This document shows, in pieces, positions 49,401-58,282 of a stretch of DNA of 64,000 nucleotides. Made by a program: the position numbers and the translations under genes. The DNA comes from an uncultured Eubacterium sp. (GTDB taxonomy: Bacteria > Bacillota > Clostridia > Lachnospirales > Lachnospiraceae): the NCBI GenBank assembly GCA_910589595.1, contig CAJUTM010000009.1, positions 26,651 through 90,650 of the forward strand, written 5' to 3'. Below the pieces are notes generated by a model. That model did no database searches and was not told the DNA's origin. It was given only the letters and a program-made list of their open reading frames with translations. Positions within the stretch are counted from its first letter, which is position 1, and every line of letters starts with the position of its first letter.

Positions 49401-52199
49401 CTATCCAAGCCATTGTGTCAAAATACGGTTTATCACCTCTGGGTCAAGCGGTTTTGCCATATGCTCATTCATACCTGCCTCTTTGGCTTCTCTCACATCT
49501 TCTGCATAAGCATTTGCCGTCATAGCAATAATCGGTACGCTTACAGCATCGGGCCTGTCAAGCTCGCGAATGGCTCTTGTTGCCTCATAACCGTTCATTT
49601 GCGGCATCATCACATCCATAAAAATCAAATCGAATGTGTCAGGGTTTGATTGCTCGAACAGCTCCACCGCCTCTTTTCCATTGACGGCAACGGTTACTTC
49701 AAGGCCCCGCTCCTGCAGCATATAGGCGGCAATCTCCTGATTGAGTTCATTGTCCTCTACAAGCAAAATCTTCTTTCCTGTTATATCTGCATCCTGCGTT
49801 TCCAAGTTCTCTTCCTGATTTTCCGACGTTTCTACTGTTTCCAACGGAAGAACTACCGTGAATCTGCTTCCCAAATCCAGCTCGCTCTCAATCTGTATGG
49901 AACCTCCCATCTTATCTACAAGCCTTTTTGTGATGGTCATACCTAGTCCCGTTCCTTGATAATGAGTTCTTGCCCCGTCCTGCTCCTGTGTAAACGGTTC
50001 AAAAATATGCTCCAGATATTCCCTGCTCATGCCGATTCCGGTATCGGATATGTCAAAACAGATGTTAGCAGTTTCATTCTCTTCTGAAACTTTATAACAC
50101 CGGAAATTGACCGTTCCTTGCGGTTTATTATACTTCACAGCATTTCCCGCTATATTAATTATTATTTGTTTGATGTGGAGAGGACTCCCCTTAAAATATG
50201 TATGCGGCATCTGTTTCAGCTCTGCAAAATCAGTAATCAGCTTAACATTTTGCGCCGCTGCCTGCCCCCCAATAATTGTAGAACAGCTTTCTAACAGTTC
50301 AGTCAAAGAAAATGTCTCACGAGCCAGTTCTACGTTTCCATTTTCCAACTTACTGATGTCCAAAACATCATTAATCAGCGATAACAGATGCTCTGCTGAT
50401 GTCCTAATTTTTTCCCGGCAGTCTAACTGCCGCTCCATATCTTCCGGATTGTTTTCCGCAATATTAAGCATCCCCATAATACCATTAATCGGCGTCCGTA
50501 TATCATGAGACATATGGGAGAGAAATTCCGTTTTTGCCTGATTTGCCCTCTCTGCCTCTTCTATGGCCGTCTTCAATTCCTCATTCTTTACTTCCAAAAG
50601 ATGATATGACTTTCTCCTCATATGCGAGATGGAAAAGCCAAAGATAAGAAAGAGCACAAGAATAATAACAGACCATGTAATCACATTTTTGCTCTGATAC
50701 AGATAATCACGTAATTCATAATTTTCATAAGATATATTCATGTACTGATTGATAATGTCCTCTCGCTCTCCCTCGGCAATTAGTTCTAAGGATTTGTTCA
50801 TAACCTTAAAAAGAACGGGGTCTACCTCTTTGGATGCCGCGAGGGCCGTTCCTGACTGAAAGCGGAAATTATCCCACTCAATGAGATTAGAGAATCTCTC
50901 ATTTTTTGACAAATAATTGTATTCTATCGTATTCAACAGTGTAATGTTGGCGTCATCATCTTCTACTGCCTGAAGACAGTCTTTGGCACTTTCCCGGTAA
51001 ATCACTTTCGTTTTCATGTCCAAGCTGTCTGCCCAATAAGCACGTCCTTTTGTCAAAACCAAAGTGACCTCTTTATCTGAAAGAACAAAATCATTTTTGG
51101 AAACAATCACTGCATTATAGGGCATAAAAGAACTCGTAAGCTTTATCTTTTCATCCTGTGCCGACTGTATTGTATTGGAACCGACATAGAAGTCTATCTC
51201 TCCTCTTTGTAAAAGCTCTTTCCAATACATTTTCCTGTCCATCGGGCAAAACTCAATGTGGATTCCGCTTCTTTCGGCAACCTTTTTTATAATCTGTATA
51301 TAAATACCGTCATATTCCCCTTGAGCATTGATATACGCCATTGGCCTTGTATCTCTATAAAATCCAATTCTTACTGTATTTCCCTTGTCAATATATTGTT
51401 TTTCATCCGCAGCAAAATTTTCCCGCCTATCTCCATAATACTCGGAAATAAGCTCCTGCTCTAACATTGGATGAATCATCTTCAATTCCTGTATACCAAG
51501 ATTTAGTTCATTCAATAAGGACTGATTTCCTTTCCATGTTATGTAATAGCATGGTGCAAAAGCAAATTTCCCTACCAGACACTGCCTGCTTCCAACTTCA
51601 GTAAGCGTATGTGCTGCTATATCAATTTGTCCGGAATGCAGCGCTTCCTGCAATGCCTGTGTCGTGCGGTATTCACGCAATTTTGGCTCTTCAATCCCGC
51701 CTTGTTTCAGATAGTCCAAAAAATCTTGTTTGCGGACATAGCTTTCCACGACCCCAAACGTCATCTCTTTCATGCGCTCAAAATCTTCAAAGGCAAGATT
51801 ACTGTTTTCTTCAACAAACAGACATCCAAACGTATATCCGCTGGAAAGTGCGGCATAGTCATAAATCTCTTCACGCCCATGAGAATACTGGGCGGAACCG
51901 ACCAAATCCACTTCCTTCTTTTTTAATTTCTCAAGGGCATCGTTCCAACTGGAACATTGCACATATTCGACTTTCCATTCCGTATGACGGCAGAGCTCTT
52001 TCAGATAATCTGCGTCAACACCACCATACCCGTCTTTTTGCGAATAAGTGTGGAACCCCTCCATCGGAAAAAAAGCAACTCTTACCGTGCGGGATTCTTT
52101 CGCATCGGCGTGAACGAAAAAAAATGTAAGAAAAAGCAATAGGCCGGACAGTAAAACAAACATCGTCTGTCCTATCTTTTTCCAATATACTCGTTCCAT
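49401..52199 (-). CDS. BvgS-like hybrid histidine kinase with two periplasmic-binding domains
   Basis: A 932-aa sensor. After a signal helix (TMFVLLSGLLLFLTFFFVHA) come two SBP_bac_3 modules: one at about 38-250 (RVAFFPMEGFHTYSQKDGYG) and one at about 270-495 (RIGFYRDTRPMAYINAQGEY). A second helix (VITWSVIILVLFLIFGFSI, about 518-536) leads to HisKA (HMSHDIRTPINGIMGML), HATPase (NIAGNAVKY, DTGIGMSREYLEHIFEPF, GTGLGMTITKRLVDKMGGS) and a receiver with LLVEDNELNQ and phospho-site D in LIFMDVMMPQMNGYEA. It has no DNA-binding output of its own, so a partner regulator lies elsewhere. It stands alone. Confidence 0.93.
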   Translation of the reverse strand: MERVYWKKIGQTMFVLLSGLLLFLTFFFVHADAKESRTVRVAFFPMEGFHTYSQKDGYGGVDADYLKELCRHTEWKVEYVQCSSWNDALEKLKKKEVDLVGSAQYSHGREEIYDYAALSSGYTFGCLFVEENSNLAFEDFERMKEMTFGVVESYVRKQDFLDYLKQGGIEEPKLREYRTTQALQEALHSGQIDIAAHTLTEVGSRQCLVGKFAFAPCYYITWKGNQSLLNELNLGIQELKMIHPMLEQELISEYYGDRRENFAADEKQYIDKGNTVRIGFYRDTRPMAYINAQGEYDGIYIQIIKKVAERSGIHIEFCPMDRKMYWKELLQRGEIDFYVGSNTIQSAQDEKIKLTSSFMPYNAVIVSKNDFVLSDKEVTLVLTKGRAYWADSLDMKTKVIYRESAKDCLQAVEDDDANITLLNTIEYNYLSKNERFSNLIEWDNFRFQSGTALAASKEVDPVLFKVMNKSLELIAEGEREDIINQYMNISYENYELRDYLYQSKNVITWSVIILVLFLIFGFSISHMRRKSYHLLEVKNEELKTAIEEAERANQAKTEFLSHMSHDIRTPINGIMGMLNIAENNPEDMERQLDCREKIRTSAEHLLSLINDVLDISKLENGNVELARETFSLTELLESCSTIIGGQAAAQNVKLITDFAELKQMPHTYFKGSPLHIKQIIINIAGNAVKYNKPQGTVNFRCYKVSEENETANICFDISDTGIGMSREYLEHIFEPFTQEQDGARTHYQGTGLGMTITKRLVDKMGGSIQIESELDLGSRFTVVLPLETVETSENQEENLETQDADITGKKILLVEDNELNQEIAAYMLQERGLEVTVAVNGKEAVELFEQSNPDTFDLIFMDVMMPQMNGYEATRAIRELDRPDAVSVPIIAMTANAYAEDVREAKEAGMNEHMAKPLDPEVINRILTQWLG

Positions 52200-52255
52200 A
52201 TGCTCCTGTCTCTCCTTTCTCCGTTATTCCCTTTCCTTACATGAAAAGCCGGAAA

Positions 52256-53185
52256 TCAATCATCCAGCTTAATTCCAGCCAACAGTCCGGCCAGAGAAGT
52301 CGTCGCCTCTTCGTCATCATGGTATTCCATCGCAACTTTGTTTTCATCGGCTCCACTACTCTCCATTGACACCTCCGGCGTAATGTCCTCCGCCTCTTTC
52401 ATACTCAAACGGATTTTTCCCTCGTTCACTTCCAACACTTTGACTTTTACCCGCTGTCCCATCTTCACTACTTCATTCGGGGAGTGCAGGAACTTATTAC
52501 AGATTTGGGAAATGTGTACGAGGCCTGTCAGACCGTCGCCAATATCTACAAACACACCATAGGATTCGATACGTTCAATCACTCCTTCGGTGACAAATCC
52601 TTTCTGCAGCGCATCCAGTTTTCTCTCATGCTCCTTTGCCACTCTCTCCCGCGCCACTTCCTTTGCCGAGAGCACAAGCCTTTTCTTCTCTGCGTCCGCC
52701 GTAATAACAACGACTTCCAGCGTCTTTCCCACAAAAGAATCCACATCCTCGACATATTCCAACGCCAACTGAGACGCCGGAATAAATCCGCGTATTCCCT
52801 CAAGAAAAGCTACCACACCGGCGTTTACACTGGTGAGCACTTTCACCGTAAAAACCGTCTTATCGTCTAACGCCTGCTGCATCTTCTTCCAGCCCTCTTC
52901 TTCCTTAGCCTCTTTCAGAGAGAGCAGAACCCTGCCCTGTCCGTCATCCGAATCCAATACTACGGCCGTCACACTGTCACCCGTGCGAATCTCATCCATC
53001 GCATGAAAAGAAGGGTCTTCACTGTATTCCCCTGACGGAATGACCCCCTGCGAAAAGGAATTCAAATCAACAAGAACTTCCTCTTCCTCTACACTAACTA
53101 CCGTGCCGCTCACCTTGTCTCCCTCGCGAAAGCGACGAAAACTGGCATTTATTTCCTCTTCAAAGTCTTTCATTGTCTCTTCCAT
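52256..53185 (-). CDS. Ribosomal protein S1-like RNA-binding protein (three S1 domains)
   Basis: A 309-aa protein made of three S1 folds: GDKVSGTVVSVEEEEVLVDL, then KTVFTVKVLTSVNAGVVAFL, then TEGVIERIESYGVFVDIGDG. The third is the most conserved, with GLVHISQICNKFLHSPNEVV. It is the short Firmicute S1 (YpfD-like), thought to help mRNA binding rather than being a full ribosomal S1. AAGGAG before ATG 53185 sets the start; a longer frame upstream passes through a perfect hairpin and is not used. Confidence 0.88.
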   Translation of the reverse strand: MEETMKDFEEEINASFRRFREGDKVSGTVVSVEEEEVLVDLNSFSQGVIPSGEYSEDPSFHAMDEIRTGDSVTAVVLDSDDGQGRVLLSLKEAKEEEGWKKMQQALDDKTVFTVKVLTSVNAGVVAFLEGIRGFIPASQLALEYVEDVDSFVGKTLEVVVITADAEKKRLVLSAKEVARERVAKEHERKLDALQKGFVTEGVIERIESYGVFVDIGDGLTGLVHISQICNKFLHSPNEVVKMGQRVKVKVLEVNEGKIRLSMKEAEDITPEVSMESSGADENKVAMEYHDDEEATTSLAGLLAGIKLDD

Positions 53186-53207
53186 CTTTTTCATCTCCTT
53201 AATCCGG

Positions 53208-53246
53208 TATAATAAAAACAGTGTCTGCGACACTGTTTTTATTATA
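53208..53246. terminator. Perfect 18-bp inverted repeat, terminator/attenuator-like
   Basis: TATAATAAAAACAGTGTC, loop TGC, then the exact complement. In both directions the stem ends in a T-run, so it can terminate both ways. It is 9 bp upstream of the S1 Shine-Dalgarno, closer than a normal upstream terminator, so transcripts of the S1 gene may pass through it. Confidence 0.75.
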
Positions 53247-53295
53247 CTAATGGTTATTAAATACTTCAAGCACTAATTGTCCACAACTTATTCAT

Positions 53296-53400
53296 TCATG
53301 CGTTTGTCGTGAAGCGTTCCTGCTTCCAGCCGCCATTACAAATCTTTTCCACGTTTCTACCATCAATATCCATACAATACAGGTGATGGGAATACAACAT
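53296..53400 (-). pseudogene. 3' remnant of a paralogue of the neighbouring secreted protein
   Basis: The minus strand encodes a 34-residue frame containing HLYCMDIDGRNVEKICNGG. This matches the C-terminus of the gene at 53432-54640 (IIYFMDYNGRNVKKIVEIS), so the region is the tail of a duplicated copy. The rest is gone. It sits 31 bp after the intact gene. Confidence 0.6.
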
Positions 53401-53431
53401 CAAATATATTTATCAATAAGATTTCTTTGTC

Positions 53432-54640
53432 CTAACTAATTTCAACAATCTTTTTCACATTCCTGCCATTATAATCCATAAAATATATGATGTCATTTTC
53501 AACGGCGTCTTCATCATTTGCTTCCCTTGCTTTATACCTGTGAACAAAAAGTCCCTTTTTTGTACAATTTACTTTTTCCAGTTTTCGCCTGCTTATTATT
53601 TTGTCTGTACCTTTTTTAAGATTCCTCCGATGCAAAAAATGACTGCTGTCAATATAAAAAATATTTCCCTTGTAAAAATCACAGGCGACGATGTTCTGCT
53701 TACCACCTACCCGCTTTAACTTTCCTCCATTTTTTAACGGCAGGCAATAGCGCGTATGAACTTTTGTAGTTATCCATTTGTTTTTTCCTTTCTTACAAAA
53801 TTCTTCCAAAATAAATAACTTATTTCCCATCATATAAAACTTCGCACCAACATAATTTTCTTTTTTCTTATTAAAGGGTGGCTGCACATACCGTAGTACA
53901 ATTTTATCTTTACCTGTTGTCAAGTCCTTTTTTCTGAGAACATGACATTTATTCTTCCATGTCAGATAATAAACTTTACCATCCACAATTCCCTGTAGAA
54001 TAATATTGCTCTTCTTTTTTAGTGAAATTGTCCTGAGGCATTTTCCACTCATATCAATTTCATCCAATTTTGTCGGGGTATCCTGAATATACATTTTATT
54101 ATGATACACAAAAACTGTAAGAAATTCACGATAATTTTTTGAACAATCTACTATTTTTGTTTCCCACGTATTTAAATCGACCGTCATAATTTTTGTCGGT
54201 TTTCTAGCTGAAGAATTTTCAGCTTCTACTTGCCGTTCCCTCTTTCGCAGCACAAAATATAATTTTTCCCCATATTTGCCCCAGTTTATAATTCGATTTT
54301 CCCTATTCCTGCTAAAGCTTCCTATTTTTTCCCCTTTATCCCGACAGACTTCAAACAGCTCTGGATTTTCTCCATTATAAAGAAGCGTTTCTGGTTTCGG
54401 ACAAAAGTAAAAATGATTATCCGACACAAAACATCCTATGTCTTCATCGCATAGCTTTACTCCCATATTCTTTTTATTTACTTTTTCTTTTTTAATTTTT
54501 TGCTTATTTCCCTTGACATCCCAAAAAGTAATTTTTGCACTTACAGACTTCTTTACCGCTTCCACAGATAGATTGCCGACCCCTGTCAAAAACAAAACAA
54601 GACTCATGGTTATCGCTATAAATACTTTGATTCTTTTCAT
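53432..54640 (-). CDS. Secreted beta-propeller-like protein (DUF5050-like)
   Basis: A 402-aa exported protein with signal peptide MKRIKVFIAITMSLVLFLTG and a likely cleavage after VEA. The mature part consists of repeated strands of the type GKVYYLTWKNKCHVLRKKDL, FYKGNIFYIDSSHFLHRRNL and IIYFMDYNGRNVKKI, which look like 6-7 blades of the DUF5050 or prolow-density-receptor-like propeller. It is lysine-rich and AT-rich. It lies in the RHS locus downstream of several lipoproteins and may be one of its accessory or immunity-type surface proteins (inference). Confidence 0.72.
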   Translation of the reverse strand: MKRIKVFIAITMSLVLFLTGVGNLSVEAVKKSVSAKITFWDVKGNKQKIKKEKVNKKNMGVKLCDEDIGCFVSDNHFYFCPKPETLLYNGENPELFEVCRDKGEKIGSFSRNRENRIINWGKYGEKLYFVLRKRERQVEAENSSARKPTKIMTVDLNTWETKIVDCSKNYREFLTVFVYHNKMYIQDTPTKLDEIDMSGKCLRTISLKKKSNIILQGIVDGKVYYLTWKNKCHVLRKKDLTTGKDKIVLRYVQPPFNKKKENYVGAKFYMMGNKLFILEEFCKKGKNKWITTKVHTRYCLPLKNGGKLKRVGGKQNIVACDFYKGNIFYIDSSHFLHRRNLKKGTDKIISRRKLEKVNCTKKGLFVHRYKAREANDEDAVENDIIYFMDYNGRNVKKIVEIS

Positions 54641-54668
54641 GGCACTTTTCCTCCCCCCGCACGAACCC

Positions 54669-55460
54669 TTAATCCAAATAGTCCGCTTCTTCTATATATC
54701 GCCTATGGGAATTGAAATAAATTCCACATATTTCTTCTGCCTCCACTCCAATATCTGGAAGCATACTGTAAAGCCCGTTTTGACAATATGTTAATTTCAA
54801 TTTCCTCAACAAAGTTCCGCTGCTTTCCTGACTTATTTGTACAAAATCCTTTTCAAAATCATTTTCTTTGATGTAATAATTAATACATTTACTATCGCGA
54901 AACTTAGAATAATCCTGATTTTCTTTTTCCAAAAGCACCAATACAAATTCATCTAGCTCAACGGCGCCAATTTGAACCCGTTTCTATAACTGTTATTTTG
55001 TGAATGCGTGCGTTAGTTTCAATCGCCGTAGCCACCGCTACGACTCATTCAACTGCCTTCGCATTCGCAAAATAATAATTTAGAAATCTCCGACCGTGGA
55101 TGGTGGATTTTGGCGAAATACAAGGCTGGAGGACGCAGTCTTGCTGACGCAAGACAAGGACGAAAAACACAGTAGTTCGCCAAAATACGCCGTTCACAGC
55201 GAGTTCAAATTGGCGCCGTTGAGCTACACAGAAAGCTCTTAATAAACCTTCCATAGTTTTCCTTTTTCTGATATTAGAATTGTAATCCAGTTGCAAAATT
55301 ATAGTTTCACCTTCTCCGTACTGTAACAAATAATAAAAGTTTTTCCCAGAACAATTTCATCGGGAATCATGTTCAGTAAATGAATTGCAATTTCGGAAAC
55401 TTCTTTACCATTACGTTTTTTAATAGAAACGGAATCTAAGCCAACGCTTGCTTCATACAT
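54669..55460 (-). pseudogene. Hypothetical gene broken by a frameshift and a MITE
   Basis: The start ATG is at 55460 (weak GGGAAG upstream), giving MYEASVGLDSVSIKKRNGKE and on to LNMIPDEIVLGK. The frame is then lost in the run GGGAAAAAC (55340-55344 on the plus strand); one extra A would continue as NFYYLLQYGEGETIILQLDY to GLLRAFCV. There a 269-bp element (54956-55224) interrupts it; removal of the element and one TA continues exactly as DEFVLVLLEKENQDYSKFRD and on to the stop at 54669. The whole gene would be about 170 aa. No function recognised; a decayed immunity-type gene is possible. Confidence 0.65.
54956..55224. mobile_element. MITE with terminal inverted repeats and TA target duplication
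   Basis: The ends read GCTCAACGGCGCC plus AATTTGAAC on both strands, 22 bp perfect, extending with a mismatch. TA dinucleotides flank both sides (54954-54955 and 55225-55226), as made by IS630/Tc1-mariner transposases. No transposase gene is inside. Internal stems are visible (TATTTTGTGAATGCG with CGCATTCGCAAAATA, and TTTTGGCGAA with TTCGCCAAAA). It is much more GC-rich than its surroundings. Confidence 0.8.
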
Positions 55461-55562
55461 CTTATTACTTCCCACTTTCTATTATATATTAGTTCTCCGT
55501 AGGCATCAATATCTATTAAAACAACTATAGTTTCTTATACTAAATGGCTAAATTAATATCGT

Positions 55563-55700
55563 ATTTTCAATTGTTCTTGCGGATAAAATTCACCAGCTTG
55601 AATATATCCGCAATTTAAAACCTCTCATAGCATAAGACTTACCAGCTTAATAATGTCTGCGACTTATCTTCTCTGTTTCTGTTCAGGATTGTGGAACTTG
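55563..55700 (-). other. Decayed tandem gene tails in a 280-bp non-coding gap
   Basis: Between 55461 and 55743 no intact gene is found. On the minus strand three short related endings can be read: VKLVSKFHNPEQKQRR then stop, VADIIKLVSLML then stop, and, in another frame, IADIFKLVNFIRKNN then stop. At DNA level the last two share most of about 36 bases. They look like remnants of duplicated 3' ends. Confidence 0.35.
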
Positions 55701-55743
55701 GACACGAGTTTGACAATTACCTAAGTAAATTAATCTACATTCC

Positions 55744-56199
55744 CTATCTTCGGCTTGCCAAAACATACCAATAATTTATATCCAATTGTTTTAATCTTTT
55801 TACCTTTTTTGTAGAAATATTAAATTCACAAGCTCGGTCTTTCTCTTTTATCAAAACACTTCCCTGTATTATATCAACAATATCTGCTGCTTTATTTTTC
55901 TGCATATAATCAGAAATCTCCGAACACACTGTTATACCTGATATCCGATATATCCTTATTGCCAGCACCCTTAAATGCCTTTTTCATTACATTTTCAATA
56001 TCTTCAGCAGTTACTTCACATAGCACTCCACTCTTTTATAAAAGCTCCCTTTCTTTTTTGACTGCATTCCTTTGTTTTCTGTAATACCTTTAATCTCTTT
56101 CCCCTCTTGGGGTAATCTCTCTTTATCGCAACAGCATAAAGAAATAGCAAGCGATAAAATCAACAAAACCATTGATATATACATTTTGATTTTTATCAT
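55744..56199 (-). pseudogene. Decayed lipoprotein-like gene
   Basis: The ATG at 56199 follows GGAGATTAGT and begins IKIKMYISMVLLILSLAISL then CCC, a lipoprotein-type signal. The first frame stops at 56011. Coding-like sequence continues in a second frame (CEVTAEDIENVMKKAFKGAG) to a stop, and in a third (DYMQKNKAADIVDIIQGSVL) to 55744, so at least two frameshifts are needed. It lies 21 bp after the next lipoprotein gene. Confidence 0.5.
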
Positions 56200-56220
56200 A
56201 CTAATCTCCATCCATCGTAT

Positions 56221-57090
56221 TTACTCTATCAAAACAAATTTCTCATCAAACAACCTGTTCCCTACACAATAAAATTTACTGTATGGGTGGGTCGATATTT
56301 TTGTCAACTTCCACTTATCCATTTCCATATCTTTCAGACTGATTTTCCACAAGCCATTCCAGCGGGAATCTGCTTTTTTAGTGTTATAATTACCCTCAAT
56401 TACATACCTGCCGATACTTATGTAAAGATTGTCCTGCGCACTTACCATATAGGAATCAGATAAGCCATCTTCACAGATTAAATAATGGCTCGTTTCATTC
56501 TCTAAGTCATATACTTTTATCCTGATATCCTCCAAAAAAACAAGAAACCTGCCTATCTGAACTATTCGCCCCAATTCCCTGCTTTTGGGAGAGTATGTTC
56601 TCATCTTTTTTCCATCTAAAGTATATAATTCCAGAGCATTATTAAATATGCCTTTTCTTCTGGCGCATACAATATTTTTATTGTATAAACCAATCCACAA
56701 AATATTTGTTCCGACAGAAAAAACTACCGCCGTATTTTCTGTCTTAATATCATAACAATAAATCTTATTGTCACTGTTATAGTAATACACTTTACCCTCA
56801 AATTCAAAAAATTGATATGCCTGTTCCGCTATTTTTTTATATTTCCCATCTTCTATCTGGTAAAGAGTCTTGTCATATTTGTCTTTAACCTCACTTATAA
56901 AAGTTCCACGCGTTGAAATCTGCACACTCTCAAGCCCACTATTCTGCCAGTAATGCTGCGAGTTATCCCGAAGCCCCTGCCTCTGCAAAAATTGTAAATA
57001 ACGTTCACTTTCACTTTTATTGCACCCACTCAGACATAAAGCAAACATACAAACAAGAAACAAAAGAAGTACTTTTTTTCTATTTTTCAT
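56221..57090 (-). CDS. Surface lipoprotein, beta-propeller-like
   Basis: A 289-aa lipoprotein: VLLLFLVCMFALCLSGC ends in a textbook lipobox (LSGC). The mature part has strands such as GKVYYYNSDNKIYCYDIKTE, NIVCARRKGIFNNALELYTL and RIKVYDLENETSHYLICEDG, suggesting a DUF5050-like propeller. It lies 6 bp after another lipoprotein gene, so the two are co-transcribed. Unknown function; an immunity or regulatory role in the RHS locus is inferred from place only. Confidence 0.72.
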   Translation of the reverse strand: MKNRKKVLLLFLVCMFALCLSGCNKSESERYLQFLQRQGLRDNSQHYWQNSGLESVQISTRGTFISEVKDKYDKTLYQIEDGKYKKIAEQAYQFFEFEGKVYYYNSDNKIYCYDIKTENTAVVFSVGTNILWIGLYNKNIVCARRKGIFNNALELYTLDGKKMRTYSPKSRELGRIVQIGRFLVFLEDIRIKVYDLENETSHYLICEDGLSDSYMVSAQDNLYISIGRYVIEGNYNTKKADSRWNGLWKISLKDMEMDKWKLTKISTHPYSKFYCVGNRLFDEKFVLIE

Positions 57091-57096
57091 AATGAT

Positions 57097-57714
57097 TTAT
57101 TTATTTCTCCATTCCAGTTGATTATGTGTAACAACTTTCTCTTTCCTCAATGATTTTACATATGCTACATATTTCGACTTCTTTACAGAAATACCCATAA
57201 CACTATATTTGTTTTCTGTTCGACTTTTAGTTTCAGATAGATGCTTTACATACCCTGACTTTTCTGCCACTTTTTCTACCTTTGATTCGAAAATTTTAAT
57301 ATATGTATCAGTATAATAGTCCATATGTCCACTTGAAAAAAATACAACACCTCTATCCGGATAAATCTGAATTTCATTGCCACCGTACTTGCTAGACCAT
57401 AAATCAATCAATTCTCCATTCTGATATGTAAAGACTCTGTAAGCAAAATATCCCCCATTTACAATTAGTTCGTCTATACCATCTTCGTCAATATCATAGT
57501 AAGCATATGGGTTTTGAAACACACCATTGTCGTCTATATGATTTATATTATTATTCGATTTTTTCATAGCTGATTTATATGCTTTGTGAGCATTTTCGTT
57601 TTGTATATTTAGCACATTTGTTTCCTCTGGCATATCAGATATTTTTGAGACATCCTTTGAACAGCCAGCCAAAAAAATGAACATAATACCAAAAATGCAA
57701 AAATATTTTTTCAA
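57097..57714 (-). CDS. Lipoprotein with a DxDxDG calcium-type motif
   Basis: A 205-aa lipoprotein with signal YFCIFGIMFIFLAGC (lipobox LAGC). A VCBS/EF-hand-like repeat sits mid-protein: YAYYDIDEDGIDELIVNGGY, a pattern also seen as DLNDDENEELILILG in the lipoprotein at 59333. The start is TTG at 57714 with AAGGAG ten nt before it. It is the first gene after the orphan RHS cassette, the usual place for an immunity gene (inference). Confidence 0.75.
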   Translation of the reverse strand: MKKYFCIFGIMFIFLAGCSKDVSKISDMPEETNVLNIQNENAHKAYKSAMKKSNNNINHIDDNGVFQNPYAYYDIDEDGIDELIVNGGYFAYRVFTYQNGELIDLWSSKYGGNEIQIYPDRGVVFFSSGHMDYYTDTYIKIFESKVEKVAEKSGYVKHLSETKSRTENKYSVMGISVKKSKYVAYVKSLRKEKVVTHNQLEWRNK

Positions 57715-57747
57715 AATGCAAACACTCCTTCTTCATTTAACAAGATA

Positions 57748-58232
57748 TTATTTGATTTTTTGATACCAGTAAACTGCCTTTTTTGCTCTATCTTTTTCAA
57801 CTGTCGCCTTTGAATCTGCAGACCTTAAATAAGCACCATGAAATACCATTGCTAAATCATAAGGGTCCTTCTTTGATGTTATACTCTTTTTTTCTCGCTT
57901 GGAGTACACCAATCTTCTCTATTTTGTATGGTCCTTTTTAAAACTTTTTTAACCTTTGTACCCTTTTTCAACTTTGTCATTTTCTTGATTTCTCTAGTAA
58001 TTATTCCTTTCACTTCTGAAGTTGCTGGTGTTGCATTTGATTTCTTATGTCCTGATGAATCAATATAATTTACCCCGTCATTCTCACAATAAGTATAAAA
58101 ATGCAGGCTCAGCGGTTCATCCGCTTCCCCTGTATAAGTATCCCTCGTCAGAAACCTACCCACCGCCGGCTGATAGTACCTTGCCCGAAGATAAACCTCT
58201 TCCATCTCCTTATCATAATATCGGTAATCACA
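57748..58232 (-). pseudogene. Orphan RHS C-terminal cassette, lysozyme tip lost
   Basis: The minus strand opens with YYDKEMEEVYLRARYYQ and runs through VGRFLTRDTYTGEA to YTYCENDGVNYIDSSGHKK, nearly identical to the RHS core end in the large gene at 60645. A variable stretch follows (EVKGIITREIKKMTKLKKGT) and stops at 57879. After a shift in a seven-A run (57887-57893 on plus) the frame continues as KKDPYDLAMVFHGAYLRSAD and ends YWYQKIK at 57748, homologous to the end of the lysozyme tip of the large RHS gene. The catalytic core is missing. Confidence 0.72.
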
Positions 58233-58282
58233 AATATCCCAATTAATAAAACATAAATTGGATATTCCTTTCTGTTTCGGTT

